Positions 1 through 8,319 of a stretch of 64,000 nt of DNA are shown in pieces (the stretch's first letter is position 1; the number at the start of each line of letters is the position of its first letter). This DNA comes from Mesonia oceanica (GTDB lineage: Bacteria; Bacteroidota; Bacteroidia; Flavobacteriales; Flavobacteriaceae). The stretch lies in NCBI RefSeq assembly GCF_902499555.1, contig NZ_CABVMM010000013.1, positions 99,653 through 163,652 of the forward strand. The letters are read 5' to 3'. The notes below the pieces were generated by a model. It worked only from the letters and a program-made list of their open reading frames with translations. It ran no database searches and was not told the DNA's origin. A program made the translations under genes and the position numbers.

Positions 1-1
1 T

Positions 2-1309
2 GATGAAGGAAGTCTTCTTCCACACACCCTAATTGCTGATATTCCTACTTCGGTGAATGGTTACAGTCCACAAAACTTTGATAAAGTGTTTAACGGAGCC
101 GTTCCCGCCAGTGTCGCTTTAGCAAAATCACTCAACGTCCCGGCGGTTCGCATGCTTCAGGATTACGGATTGCAAAAATTTTATCATCAACTGCAAAAAC
201 TTCAGCAGAAAAACATTAATAAACCGGCAGACTATTATGGACTTTCATTAATTCTTGGTGGTGCTGAAAGTTCGCTTTGGGATATCACCAAGGCTTATGC
301 AGGAATGGCTTCGACCTTGAATCATTTTAATGTTTCTTCAAGTGAATATAAACCGAATGAGTTTTTGGAGCCTATATACAAGCTTGGCGAAAAAGCAGCT
401 TTTGGAAAAAATCAATTTCAGCCTGAAGTGTTTAACGCAGGAGCCATTTATCACACTTTAAAAGCCTTGGAAGAGGTGAACCGACCTACTGGAGAAGAAA
501 ACTGGACTTTTTTCTCGAATGCACAAGCGATTTCTTGGAAAACCGGTACGAGTTTTGGTTTTAAAGACGCTTGGGCAGTGGGTGTAAATGCTCGTTTTGC
601 CGTTGGTGTTTGGGTAGGTAACGCAGACGGTGAAGGCCGTCCCGGATTAACCGGTTTACAAGCTGCTGCACCAATTTTATTTGAAAGCTTTGATAAATTG
701 CCAAAAGCTGAAGGTTTTAAAATTCCTTATGATGAATTAATTGAAACTGAAATCTGTACCAAAAGCGGTCATTTAGCTGGAATTTATTGTGATAAAACAG
801 AAAAAGATTGGATTCCTAAAAATGGAACGAGAACTATGGTTTGCGCTTATCATCAGCAAGTGTTCTTAGATGAATCAGAACAATTTCAGGTGAATTCTTC
901 TTGTTATGAATTGGCAGCAATGAAAACGAAAAACTGGTTTTCACTTCCGCCGGTGATGGAATATTATTATGCGCCCAAACATCCAGAATACCAAAGCCTT
1001 CCACCTTTTAAATCAGGTTGTTTAAAAGAAGGAGAACACTTGATGCAGTTTATTTACCCAAAGAAAAATGAAGCCATTTTACTTCCGAAGAATTTTAAAG
1101 AACAAACTAATCCCGTGGTTTTTAAACTAGCGCATCGTAACCCTGAAACGACTGTATATTGGTATATCGATAAAAAGTTTATTGAAGCTACACAAACTTT
1201 TCACGAGATCACTTACCAGCCTGAACCTGGCAAACATTTACTTACTGTTACCGACCAACAAGGGAATAGTTTATCAAGAAGAATTGAAATAGAAACCAAT
1301 TTCAATTAA
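2..1309 (+). CDS. pbpC: Penicillin-binding protein 1C, C-terminal part (5' end outside window)
   Basis: The frame is open from base 2, so the gene enters from the left edge and about 435 C-terminal residues are present. PBP1C is a bifunctional glycosyltransferase/transpeptidase of peptidoglycan synthesis, anchored in the inner membrane and acting in the periplasm. Visible transpeptidase motifs are the SxN box (SLN, bases 128-136) and the KTGTS box (bases 539-553). The glycosyltransferase domain and the catalytic SxxK serine must lie upstream. After the transpeptidase domain comes a cysteine-containing tail of about 200 residues that fits the BiPBP_C domain typical of PBP1C rather than PBP1A. 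A short intergenic region with an operator and promoter separates it from the efflux operon, so it probably ends its own transcript. Confidence 0.9.
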   Translation, partial: DEGSLLPHTLIADIPTSVNGYSPQNFDKVFNGAVPASVALAKSLNVPAVRMLQDYGLQKFYHQLQKLQQKNINKPADYYGLSLILGGAESSLWDITKAYAGMASTLNHFNVSSSEYKPNEFLEPIYKLGEKAAFGKNQFQPEVFNAGAIYHTLKALEEVNRPTGEENWTFFSNAQAISWKTGTSFGFKDAWAVGVNARFAVGVWVGNADGEGRPGLTGLQAAAPILFESFDKLPKAEGFKIPYDELIETEICTKSGHLAGIYCDKTEKDWIPKNGTRTMVCAYHQQVFLDESEQFQVNSSCYELAAMKTKNWFSLPPVMEYYYAPKHPEYQSLPPFKSGCLKEGEHLMQFIYPKKNEAILLPKNFKEQTNPVVFKLAHRNPETTVYWYIDKKFIEATQTFHEITYQPEPGKHLLTVTDQQGNSLSRRIEIETNFN

Positions 1310-1380
1310 ACCATCCTTGCTTCTATTAGTCCAAAACGAACAAATCTCTTCACAATTTATTTAACATTATTTTAAGTTTA

Positions 1381-1406
1381 GTTAGTTCGGTTAATTCCGA
1401 ACTAAC
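1381..1406. promoter_or_regulatory. Operator-like perfect inverted repeat upstream of the efflux operon
   Basis: Arms GTTAGTTCGG and CCGAACTAAC are perfect 10-bp reverse complements separated by the 6-bp spacer TTAATT. The repeat ends two bases before the TATCTTTG -7 box at 1409. MarR/GbsR-family dimers bind such palindromes, so I infer that this is the autoregulatory operator of the regulator encoded just downstream. Confidence 0.65.
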
Positions 1407-1408
1407 CA

Positions 1409-1416
1409 TATCTTTG
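1409..1416 (+). promoter_or_regulatory. Bacteroidetes-type -7 box (TATCTTTG) for the efflux operon
   Basis: TATCTTTG matches the TAnnTTTG consensus of Bacteroidetes primary-sigma promoters and lies 27 bases before the regulator ATG. No clear TTG element is seen at the usual upstream distance; that space is taken by the 1381-1406 inverted repeat. Confidence 0.6.
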
Positions 1417-1443
1417 CAAACAAAATTCTAAAAACTCCTTAGT

Positions 1444-1926
1444 ATGGTATGTTGTTCTGAAGAGAAAAAAAAATTAATAGAAGAAGTTGGGCTGCATTTT
1501 GAAAAGGTAAGCCAAATGGCTCCTTTAGCTGCGAGAATATATGCTATTATGATATTATCGCCCTATGACGGACATACGTTTGATGAAATATTAGAAATGA
1601 CAAGTGCTAGCAAAAGTTCTGTTTCAACACAACTCAATCTTCTCCTCCAATTAAAGAAGGTAGAATATTTTACCAAATCTGGTGACCGTAAAAGATATTT
1701 TCGAGCAAGTAAAAGCTACTTAATCAACACCTTAAAAGAAGATTTAGAAAAAATTAAGAAAGAAATTATTTTAACCAGTAAGATTACAGAATTCAATTCA
1801 TTATACAATCAGCATAAATTTAAAGAACACGGAGGCATCTCAGTTCTTTACAAAGCTTACTTAACCAAACAGCAAGAAAATATGAAAAGTACCATAGAAA
1901 AAATGTCAAAACTTAAAACCCAATAA
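1444..1926 (+). CDS. GbsR/MarR-type winged-helix transcriptional regulator
   Basis: A 160-residue DNA-binding protein. The central part reads as a winged helix-turn-helix: a recognition-helix-like stretch ASKSSVSTQLNLLLQL is followed by a wing (KKVEYFTKSGDRKRYF), and the C-terminal third is a helical, lysine-rich dimerisation region. This is the pattern of GbsR-like members of the MarR superfamily. It is the first gene of a four-gene efflux operon, with an 18-base gap to the membrane fusion protein. Regulators in this position usually repress their own operon, and the perfect inverted repeat at 1381-1406 is the likely operator. The inducing ligand cannot be deduced. Residues 3 and 4 (CC) are cysteines, but I have no evidence that they sense redox. 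Confidence 0.85.
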   Translation: MVCCSEEKKKLIEEVGLHFEKVSQMAPLAARIYAIMILSPYDGHTFDEILEMTSASKSSVSTQLNLLLQLKKVEYFTKSGDRKRYFRASKSYLINTLKEDLEKIKKEIILTSKITEFNSLYNQHKFKEHGGISVLYKAYLTKQQENMKSTIEKMSKLKTQ

Positions 1927-1944
1927 ATATAACCTACGTATAAA

Positions 1945-3075
1945 ATGAGAAAATTATTAGTCAATATAAGTTTATTAGCAGGTGTTCTGCTTCTTGTATC
2001 TTGTGGTAATGAAGATAAGAACTCACAGCAACAAGCCCAAGCACAACAAGCAAAACCTTTTCCTGTAATTACTGTCCCCACAGAAACTGTTACAGGTTAT
2101 AATTCTTACCCAACAAGTATAGAAGGTGTTGTAAACAGTCAGGTGCGCGCTAAGGTACAAGGATACATTCAAGAAGTATTAGTTGATGAAGGTGAAAAGG
2201 TAAAAAAAGGTCAAGCCTTATTTAAGCTTGAAACTCAAAGTCTAAATCAAGATGCTGCCGCTGCTAAAGCTAATGTAAATGCAGCTCAAGTAGAAGTAGA
2301 TAAATTAAAACCTCTTGTTGAAAAAGAAATTATCAGCAACGTTCAATTAGAGACTGCTAAAGCAAAACTTCAGCAAGCTAAGAGCAGCTATCAAAGTATC
2401 GCAGCAAATATTGATTATGGTACGGTAAAAAGTCCGGTAGATGGTTTTGTGGGATCAATTAATTACAGACAAGGTTCCTTGATTAGTCCTACAGATGCTA
2501 CTCCCCTTACGACAGTATCAGATATTCAAAAAGTTTATGCTTTCTTCTCGATGAATGAAAGTGATTATATAGATTTTATTCAAAATACCGAAGGAAAAAC
2601 ACTTCAAGATAAAGTAAATAACTTCCCTCCTGTTTTACTACAATTGGCCAATGGAGAGACCTATGCAGAAAAAGGAAAAATTCAAACGGTTACCGGGCAA
2701 ATTAATCAGAATACAGGTACGGTAAGCTTTAGAGCTGTTTTTGAAAACCCCAATCAATTATTAACTAACGGAAATAGTGGGGTTATTAAAATACCTCAGA
2801 CTTATGAAAATGCCGTAGTTATTCCTCAAAACTCAACTTTTGAACAACAAGGTAATATCATTGCTTACAAAGTTGGAGAAGAAAATAAAGTTACCAGTAC
2901 AAAAGTAGTTACTAAAGCTGCGGTAGGTAATTTATACGTGGTAGAATCAGGATTAAAAAAAGGGGATAAAATTGTAGCTAAAGGAGTATCGAAGTTACGA
3001 CCTAATACTAAAATTGAGCCACAAGAAGTAGCGTTTGATAGCGTTGCAAAACCGGTTAAACAATTATTTCAATAA
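1945..3075 (+). CDS. RND efflux periplasmic adaptor (membrane fusion) lipoprotein
   Basis: This is the AcrA/MexA-type adaptor that links the inner-membrane RND pump to the outer-membrane channel. A lipoprotein signal ends in LVSC with the lipidated Cys at residue 20. It is followed by a Gln/Ala-rich linker, a biotinyl-lipoyl half-motif (VRAKVQGYIQEVLVDEGEKV), an alpha-helical hairpin rich in Ala, Lys and Gln (about residues 100-150), the second lipoyl half (DYGTVKSPVDGFVG) and beta-barrel and membrane-proximal domains. At 376 residues it has the usual length for the family. It lies 18 bases after the regulator and 18 before the pump, so co-transcription is clear. Substrates cannot be predicted from sequence alone. 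Confidence 0.93.
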   Translation: MRKLLVNISLLAGVLLLVSCGNEDKNSQQQAQAQQAKPFPVITVPTETVTGYNSYPTSIEGVVNSQVRAKVQGYIQEVLVDEGEKVKKGQALFKLETQSLNQDAAAAKANVNAAQVEVDKLKPLVEKEIISNVQLETAKAKLQQAKSSYQSIAANIDYGTVKSPVDGFVGSINYRQGSLISPTDATPLTTVSDIQKVYAFFSMNESDYIDFIQNTEGKTLQDKVNNFPPVLLQLANGETYAEKGKIQTVTGQINQNTGTVSFRAVFENPNQLLTNGNSGVIKIPQTYENAVVIPQNSTFEQQGNIIAYKVGEENKVTSTKVVTKAAVGNLYVVESGLKKGDKIVAKGVSKLRPNTKIEPQEVAFDSVAKPVKQLFQ

Positions 3076-3093
3076 TTATTTAGATAGAAAATT

Positions 3094-6000
3094 ATGTTAA
3101 AAACATTTATAGAAAGGCCTGTACTTTCTACAGTAATCTCTATTATTATCGTAATTCTAGGGGTGCTTGGGTTAACCACATTGCCTATTGAGCAATACCC
3201 AGATATTGCTCCGCCAACTGTAAAAGTTTCAGCAAACTATACAGGAGCAAGTGCCGAAACGGTTTTAGAGAGTGTAATTATACCCATTGAAGAACAAATT
3301 AACGGTGTTGAAGGTATGACTTACATTACTTCAACAGCGACCAACAATGGTACGGCAGAAATCACGGTTTATTTTGAACAAAATACCAATCCCGATATCG
3401 ATGCGGTAAACGTGCAAAACCGAGTAGCTTTAGCCTCCCCGCTTTTACCACAAGAGGTAACTCAGGCCGGGGTGACCACTCAAAAACAACAGACCAGTGC
3501 ATTAATGTTCTTGTCATTTTACAGCACCAATCCCGATTATGATGCAACCTTCTTAAACAACTACCTCAACATTAATGTGGTACCAGAATTTAAAAGGGTT
3601 TCTGGTGTTGGTGATGTGAATGTATTTTCGCGTCAAGATTATGCCATGCGTATTTGGTTAAAGCCTGATAAACTTGCCGCTTATAACTTAGTGCCTTCTG
3701 ATGTAATTGGTGCTTTAAATGAGCAAAGTTTAGAAGCCGCTGCCGGTACGCTAGGGCAAAATAACGGAGAGACATTCTCCTATACCATAAAGTATCCTGG
3801 ACGTTATAAAGAAGAAGGCCAGTATAAAGACATTATTATCAAAGCCTTAGGAAATGGTAAATTCTTACGTTTAAAAGATGTCGCAGATATTCAGTTAGAT
3901 GCACAATCATACCAAGTAAGTTCAAACACATTAGGAAACCCTAGTGTGAGTATGGCGGTTTACCAAACTAAAGGCTCTAATGCACAAGAAATTATCGAGA
4001 ACATTAAATCTCGATTAAGCGAATTAAAGAAAGATTTTCCGGAAGGAATCGAAGTATTTATTCCTTACGACACCAATGAATTTCTAGAAGCTTCGATAGA
4101 CAAAGTAGTTCACACTTTGATTGAAGCCTTTGTTCTCGTATTTATTGTTGTATTTATTTTCTTACAAGATTTTAGATCAACATTAATCCCGGCAATAGCA
4201 GTACCGGTATCTATTATTGGTACTTTCTTCTTTTTAAGTTTGTTTGGTTACTCCATCAACCTACTTACGCTATTTGCACTAGTACTCGCCATTGGTATTG
4301 TAGTAGATGATGCTATTGTTGTCGTAGAAGCTGTCCATGCCAAGTTAGATGAAGGAGAAAAGGATGCTAAAAAAGCAACCATAGGAGCTATGAGTGAAAT
4401 ATCAGGAGCTATTATTTCTATTACATTAGTGATGGCTGCTGTATTTATTCCCGTAACCTTTGTACAGGGACCTACTGGGGTGTTTTATGAACAGTTTGGG
4501 ATTACTCTTATTGTAGCGATCGCAATTTCAGCAGTAAATGCTTTAACATTAAGTCCCGCGCTTTGTGCTTTATTTTTAAAGCCTCACGATGAAGATAAAA
4601 AGAAAAACTTTTTACAGCGTTTTTATGCAGCTTTTAACCGTGGTTTTAATGCGACAATTACGCGATATGGGCAATCATTACATTTTCTATACAAAAACAA
4701 ATGGATTACAGCCGTTATTTTAATTTTATCGGGTGTAGGTATTTGGTGGACAGCTAGCACTACTCCTACTGGTTTTGTTCCTAATGAAGATAGAGGTATT
4801 GTCTTTGCGAATATTGAATTACCAGCAGGTTCTTCTTTAGACAAAACCCACCAAGTAACTTCATTATTATACAATAAAGTTAAAGATTTACCCGGTGTAC
4901 AGGGACTTAACATGGTAGATGGGTTTAGTTTATTAAATGGTCAAGGTAGTAATTACGCCTTAGGCTTTATTAAACTTGATAACTGGGAAGAAAGAGATTC
5001 TGATGACCTATCTGTAGAAGCGATTACCGGACAATTATTTGGTGTTGCATCAACCATTCCTGAAGCTAATATCATTTTCTTCTCTCCACCAAGTATTCCT
5101 GGTTTTGGGGCATCTTCTGGTGTTGAAGTTAATTTATTAGACCGTTCAAGTGGTAGTTTTGAAGAGCTAGATGCGGCAAACAAAGAATTTATAGGCAAGT
5201 TAATGGCTCACCCAGAGATACAATATGCACAGTCCTCTTTCAACACAAAATATCCACAATATCAAATGGATATCAATATGCCATTGGCTAAGCAAACTGG
5301 AGTCAATGTAGGTGATATTTTCTCTACCTTACAAGGTTATGTAGGGGGTATTTATGCCGCAGATTTTTCAAGATTTGGAAAACAGTATCGGGTTTATATT
5401 CAAGCTTACCCACAAGACCGGGCAGATCAACAAGATTTAAATAAAATGTTTGTAAGAACCAATAGTGGTTCTATGGCACCATTAACCGAGTATGTGAGTT
5501 TAAAAAGAGTATATGGACCACAATCTGTAACTCGTTTTAATTTATTTAACTCTACAAAATTAACGGTCGCAATGAACCCAGGATATAGTTCTGGTGATGG
5601 TATTGCTATTGTCCAAAAAGAAGCAGAAAGCTTAGGTACAAATTACACTACGGCTTATTCTGGTCTTACCAGAGAAGAGGTAAGTTCTGGTAGCCAAACC
5701 ATTCTTATTTTTATGTTGTGTGTTGTGTTTGTTTACTTTTTACTTTCTGCACAATACGAAAGTTACTTACTGCCATTCTCTGTAATCTTTTCATTACCGC
5801 TGGGTATTTTTGGCGCATACTTTTCTACTAAAATGATGGGGTTAGAAAATAATATTTATTTTCAGATTGCCTTAATTATGTTAGTAGGCTTACTTGCTAA
5901 AAATGCGATTTTAATTGTAGAATTCGCTATCCAACGAAGAAGAAGTGGAGAATCTATCGTAGAGTCTGCGATTAATGGAGCCAAAGCCCGTCTACGGCCT

Positions 6001-6228
6001 ATTTTAATGACCTCATTTGCGTTTATTTTGGGACTTATGCCATTAGTTTTAGCAAACGGTGTAGGTGCAGAAGGTAACCGTTCTATTGGTACAGGAGCTG
6101 TTGGAGGCCTTTTAATAGGTACTATATTAGGAGTGTTTGTTATCCCTATTTTATTTATTCTATTTCAATGGCTACAAGAAAAAATAGGGAAAAAACCAGA
6201 AGCCGTAACCGCTAATAACGAAGAATAA
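3094..6228 (+). CDS. RND (AcrB/MexB-like, HAE1) multidrug efflux pump
   Basis: A 1044-residue inner-membrane proton/drug antiporter of the hydrophobe/amphiphile efflux-1 family. The start (LKTFIERPVLSTVISIIIV) is typical. The proton-relay aspartates are present as a DD pair at residues 405-406 in the motif GIVVDDAIVVVEAV, and the matching lysine is K936 in LVGLLAKNAILIVEFA. Two large periplasmic loops follow the first and seventh transmembrane helices, as in AcrB. All landmarks are intact, so the pump should be functional. It sits between the adaptor and the outer-membrane channel gene, giving a full tripartite system. The C-terminus ends in a short charged tail. Confidence 0.95.
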   Translation: MLKTFIERPVLSTVISIIIVILGVLGLTTLPIEQYPDIAPPTVKVSANYTGASAETVLESVIIPIEEQINGVEGMTYITSTATNNGTAEITVYFEQNTNPDIDAVNVQNRVALASPLLPQEVTQAGVTTQKQQTSALMFLSFYSTNPDYDATFLNNYLNINVVPEFKRVSGVGDVNVFSRQDYAMRIWLKPDKLAAYNLVPSDVIGALNEQSLEAAAGTLGQNNGETFSYTIKYPGRYKEEGQYKDIIIKALGNGKFLRLKDVADIQLDAQSYQVSSNTLGNPSVSMAVYQTKGSNAQEIIENIKSRLSELKKDFPEGIEVFIPYDTNEFLEASIDKVVHTLIEAFVLVFIVVFIFLQDFRSTLIPAIAVPVSIIGTFFFLSLFGYSINLLTLFALVLAIGIVVDDAIVVVEAVHAKLDEGEKDAKKATIGAMSEISGAIISITLVMAAVFIPVTFVQGPTGVFYEQFGITLIVAIAISAVNALTLSPALCALFLKPHDEDKKKNFLQRFYAAFNRGFNATITRYGQSLHFLYKNKWITAVILILSGVGIWWTASTTPTGFVPNEDRGIVFANIELPAGSSLDKTHQVTSLLYNKVKDLPGVQGLNMVDGFSLLNGQGSNYALGFIKLDNWEERDSDDLSVEAITGQLFGVASTIPEANIIFFSPPSIPGFGASSGVEVNLLDRSSGSFEELDAANKEFIGKLMAHPEIQYAQSSFNTKYPQYQMDINMPLAKQTGVNVGDIFSTLQGYVGGIYAADFSRFGKQYRVYIQAYPQDRADQQDLNKMFVRTNSGSMAPLTEYVSLKRVYGPQSVTRFNLFNSTKLTVAMNPGYSSGDGIAIVQKEAESLGTNYTTAYSGLTREEVSSGSQTILIFMLCVVFVYFLLSAQYESYLLPFSVIFSLPLGIFGAYFSTKMMGLENNIYFQIALIMLVGLLAKNAILIVEFAIQRRRSGESIVESAINGAKARLRPILMTSFAFILGLMPLVLANGVGAEGNRSIGTGAVGGLLIGTILGVFVIPILFILFQWLQEKIGKKPEAVTANNEE

Positions 6229-6236
6229 AAATTGCT

Positions 6237-7634
6237 ATGAACATTATATATAAATATAAATTTGCAATACTTCCACTTGTTTTTTTAAGCTTACAATCTT
6301 GTTTTGTAGCGAAAGACTATGAACAACCGGAAATTGTAAATGAAGAAAATTTTAGAACCGACAATATTCCTCAAGATAGCCTTACTATGGCAGATGTTTC
6401 TTGGAGAGATATGTTTACAGATCCTGTTTTGCAAGACTACATCGAAGAAGGTCTTCAAAACAATATTGATATTCGGGTAGCGCTTCAGCAAATAGTATCT
6501 GCTGAAGCTTACCTGAAACAAGGTAAGGCGGGTTATTTCCCCTCTGTAACGATAAACCCCACCTACACTCATCAAGAACTTTCATCTAATAGCCAGTTTG
6601 GAAATTTTTTCTCTTCATTAAATCAATATGAACTAAGTGCAGACCTGTCTTGGGAAGCTGATATCTGGGGAAAAATTAGAAGCCAAAAAAGAGCTTATGA
6701 AGCTTCCTATTTGCAAAGTGTTGCAGCACATCAAGCGGTAAAAACCACCCTAATTGCTAATATTGCTTCTACCTACTATCAATTGCTTTCGTTAGATGAA
6801 CAACGAAGAATAACCGAGCAAACTATAGAAACCAGAAAGAAGAGTTTAGAGACCAATAAAGCTTTAAAAGAAGCCGGGAACATTACGGAAGTTGGTGTAA
6901 AGCAAACCGAAGCTCAATTGTATACGGCACAAGCCATACTTATTGACACCAACAATCAAATAAGGTTATTGGAAAATACTATGTCTATTTTATTAGGCAA
7001 AGAACCGGAAGATATTAACCGAACTTCTCTTGCTCAACAAAATATAGATACAGAATTAAAAACCGGTGTTCCTGCTCAATTGTTAAGAAACAGGCCAGAT
7101 GTAATTCAGGCAGAATATGGTTTAGTAAACGCCTTTGAAATGACAAATGTGGCAAGAGCTAATTTTTACCCATCCCTTACGTTAACAGCTACGGGAGGTT
7201 TACAATCATTGGATTTGGGAGAACTTTTGGATACAAATTCTTTATTTGCCACGATTATAGGAGGAATCACGCAACCTATTTTTCAAAGAAGACAAATAAA
7301 AACGCAGTATGAAGCTTCTCAAGCGCAACAAGAGCAAGCGAGACTTCAATTTAGGCAAGCTTTTTTAACGGCAACCAAAGAGGTAGCCGATGCTTTATAT
7401 AACTATGAAGCTGCTACTGATAAGATTGAAGTAAAACAAAAAGAATTTGATGCTTATGATATTGCTACAGATTATTCTCAAGAATTATTAAATAATGGCT
7501 TAGCCAATTATCTTGAAGTTTTAACGGCTAGACAAAACGCACTTAACTCTCAACTTGATTTAATTACAGCAAAATACAACCAGTTAAATTCTATCGTCAA
7601 CCTTTACCAAGCTGTAGGTGGAGGATGGAAATAA
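6237..7634 (+). CDS. TolC/OprM-like outer-membrane efflux lipoprotein (NodT family)
   Basis: The outer-membrane factor that completes the tripartite efflux pump; 465 residues. The signal peptide ends with SLQSC, placing the lipidated Cys at residue 22, as in OprM/NodT lipoproteins. Two repeated OEP halves are visible, each with long coiled-coil helices (for example around residues 180-240 and 380-440) and the characteristic LLRNRPDVIQAEYGLVNA and ANFYPSLTLTATGG stretches. It starts 8 bases after the pump gene. A strong hairpin terminator follows at 7666-7702, closing the operon. Confidence 0.94.
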   Translation: MNIIYKYKFAILPLVFLSLQSCFVAKDYEQPEIVNEENFRTDNIPQDSLTMADVSWRDMFTDPVLQDYIEEGLQNNIDIRVALQQIVSAEAYLKQGKAGYFPSVTINPTYTHQELSSNSQFGNFFSSLNQYELSADLSWEADIWGKIRSQKRAYEASYLQSVAAHQAVKTTLIANIASTYYQLLSLDEQRRITEQTIETRKKSLETNKALKEAGNITEVGVKQTEAQLYTAQAILIDTNNQIRLLENTMSILLGKEPEDINRTSLAQQNIDTELKTGVPAQLLRNRPDVIQAEYGLVNAFEMTNVARANFYPSLTLTATGGLQSLDLGELLDTNSLFATIIGGITQPIFQRRQIKTQYEASQAQQEQARLQFRQAFLTATKEVADALYNYEAATDKIEVKQKEFDAYDIATDYSQELLNNGLANYLEVLTARQNALNSQLDLITAKYNQLNSIVNLYQAVGGGWK

Positions 7635-7665
7635 AGATTTATAGTTTGTAATTTTTGGTTAGTTA

Positions 7666-7710
7666 GAATCGCCTTGTAGAATTTATTTTTGCAAGGCGAT
7701 TCCTTTTATC
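7666..7710 (+). terminator. Intrinsic terminator of the efflux operon
   Basis: Perfect 11-bp stem GAATCGCCTTG / CAAGGCGATTC with a 15-base loop, followed by CTTTTATC. It lies 31 bases after the channel gene stop. The U-rich run is on the plus side only. Confidence 0.8.
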
Positions 7711-7724
7711 TAAACTTCTAGCTT

Positions 7725-8198
7725 TTATGATTTCCAAGTGGTATAGGGTTGTTGTGTTAAAGCTGAATTATAATACTTCCGTTCTCCGGTAACTTCAGTA
7801 GCTAACCAATGGGGAAGTTCAACCTTTTCATTTTCAGAATTCATTTCTACTTCAGCAATAATTAATCCTTCATTATCACCATAAAATTCATCTACTTCAA
7901 AAGTATGTTTTCCCGATTTTATCAAATAGCGAGTTTTTTCAATTTTTCCGGGCTCGCATAATTTCAATAAAGCTTCTGCATCTTCTACCTCTATTTCCTT
8001 TTCCCATTCGAAACGGGACAAACCATTCTCAGAAGATTTTCCTTTTACAGTAATAAAAGCTTTGTTTCCTTTAATTCTTACACGCGTGGTTCTTTCTGGA
8101 TGAGCGTTTAAATAGCCTTGCTTGATGTGAAATGATTGATATGCTTCTTTTTTAAATTCTTCATTTTTCACCAAAAACTTTCGTTCTATTTCTACCAT
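7725..8198 (-). CDS. CYTH-domain protein (triphosphate tunnel metalloenzyme-like)
   Basis: A 157-residue single-domain protein beginning with VEIERKFLV, the ExExK signature that gives CYTH proteins their metal and triphosphate binding. Alternating basic and acidic beta strands follow (TTRVRIKGNKAFITVKG, WEKEIEVEDA, KTRYLI, FEVDEFYGDNEGLIIAEVE), as expected for the eight-stranded tunnel. Bacterial stand-alone CYTH proteins hydrolyse inorganic triphosphate or nucleoside triphosphates; class-IV adenylate cyclases share the fold, so the exact reaction is open. The gene is convergent with the efflux operon and is transcribed from its own promoter at 8212-8245. Confidence 0.88.
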   Translation of the reverse strand: MVEIERKFLVKNEEFKKEAYQSFHIKQGYLNAHPERTTRVRIKGNKAFITVKGKSSENGLSRFEWEKEIEVEDAEALLKLCEPGKIEKTRYLIKSGKHTFEVDEFYGDNEGLIIAEVEMNSENEKVELPHWLATEVTGERKYYNSALTQQPYTTWKS

Positions 8199-8211
8199 GT
8201 TGCTTTTCTTT

Positions 8212-8245
8212 CAAAAGTAAAATATTTCATTTTAATTTTTTTCAA
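8212..8245 (-). promoter_or_regulatory. Promoter of the CYTH gene (TTG-N23-TACTTTTG)
   Basis: On the minus strand TACTTTTG (8219-8212) fits the TAnnTTTG -7 consensus. A TTG lies at 8245-8243 with 23 bases between, at the upper end of the spacing seen in flavobacterial promoters. The leader to the ATG at 8198 is very short. Confidence 0.55.
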
Positions 8246-8319
8246 TCTTAATAAATGAATAATTTATTTATTTTTAACTTCATAATTAGCCACATTTATA
8301 TGGCTTAAAACTTAGCGCT

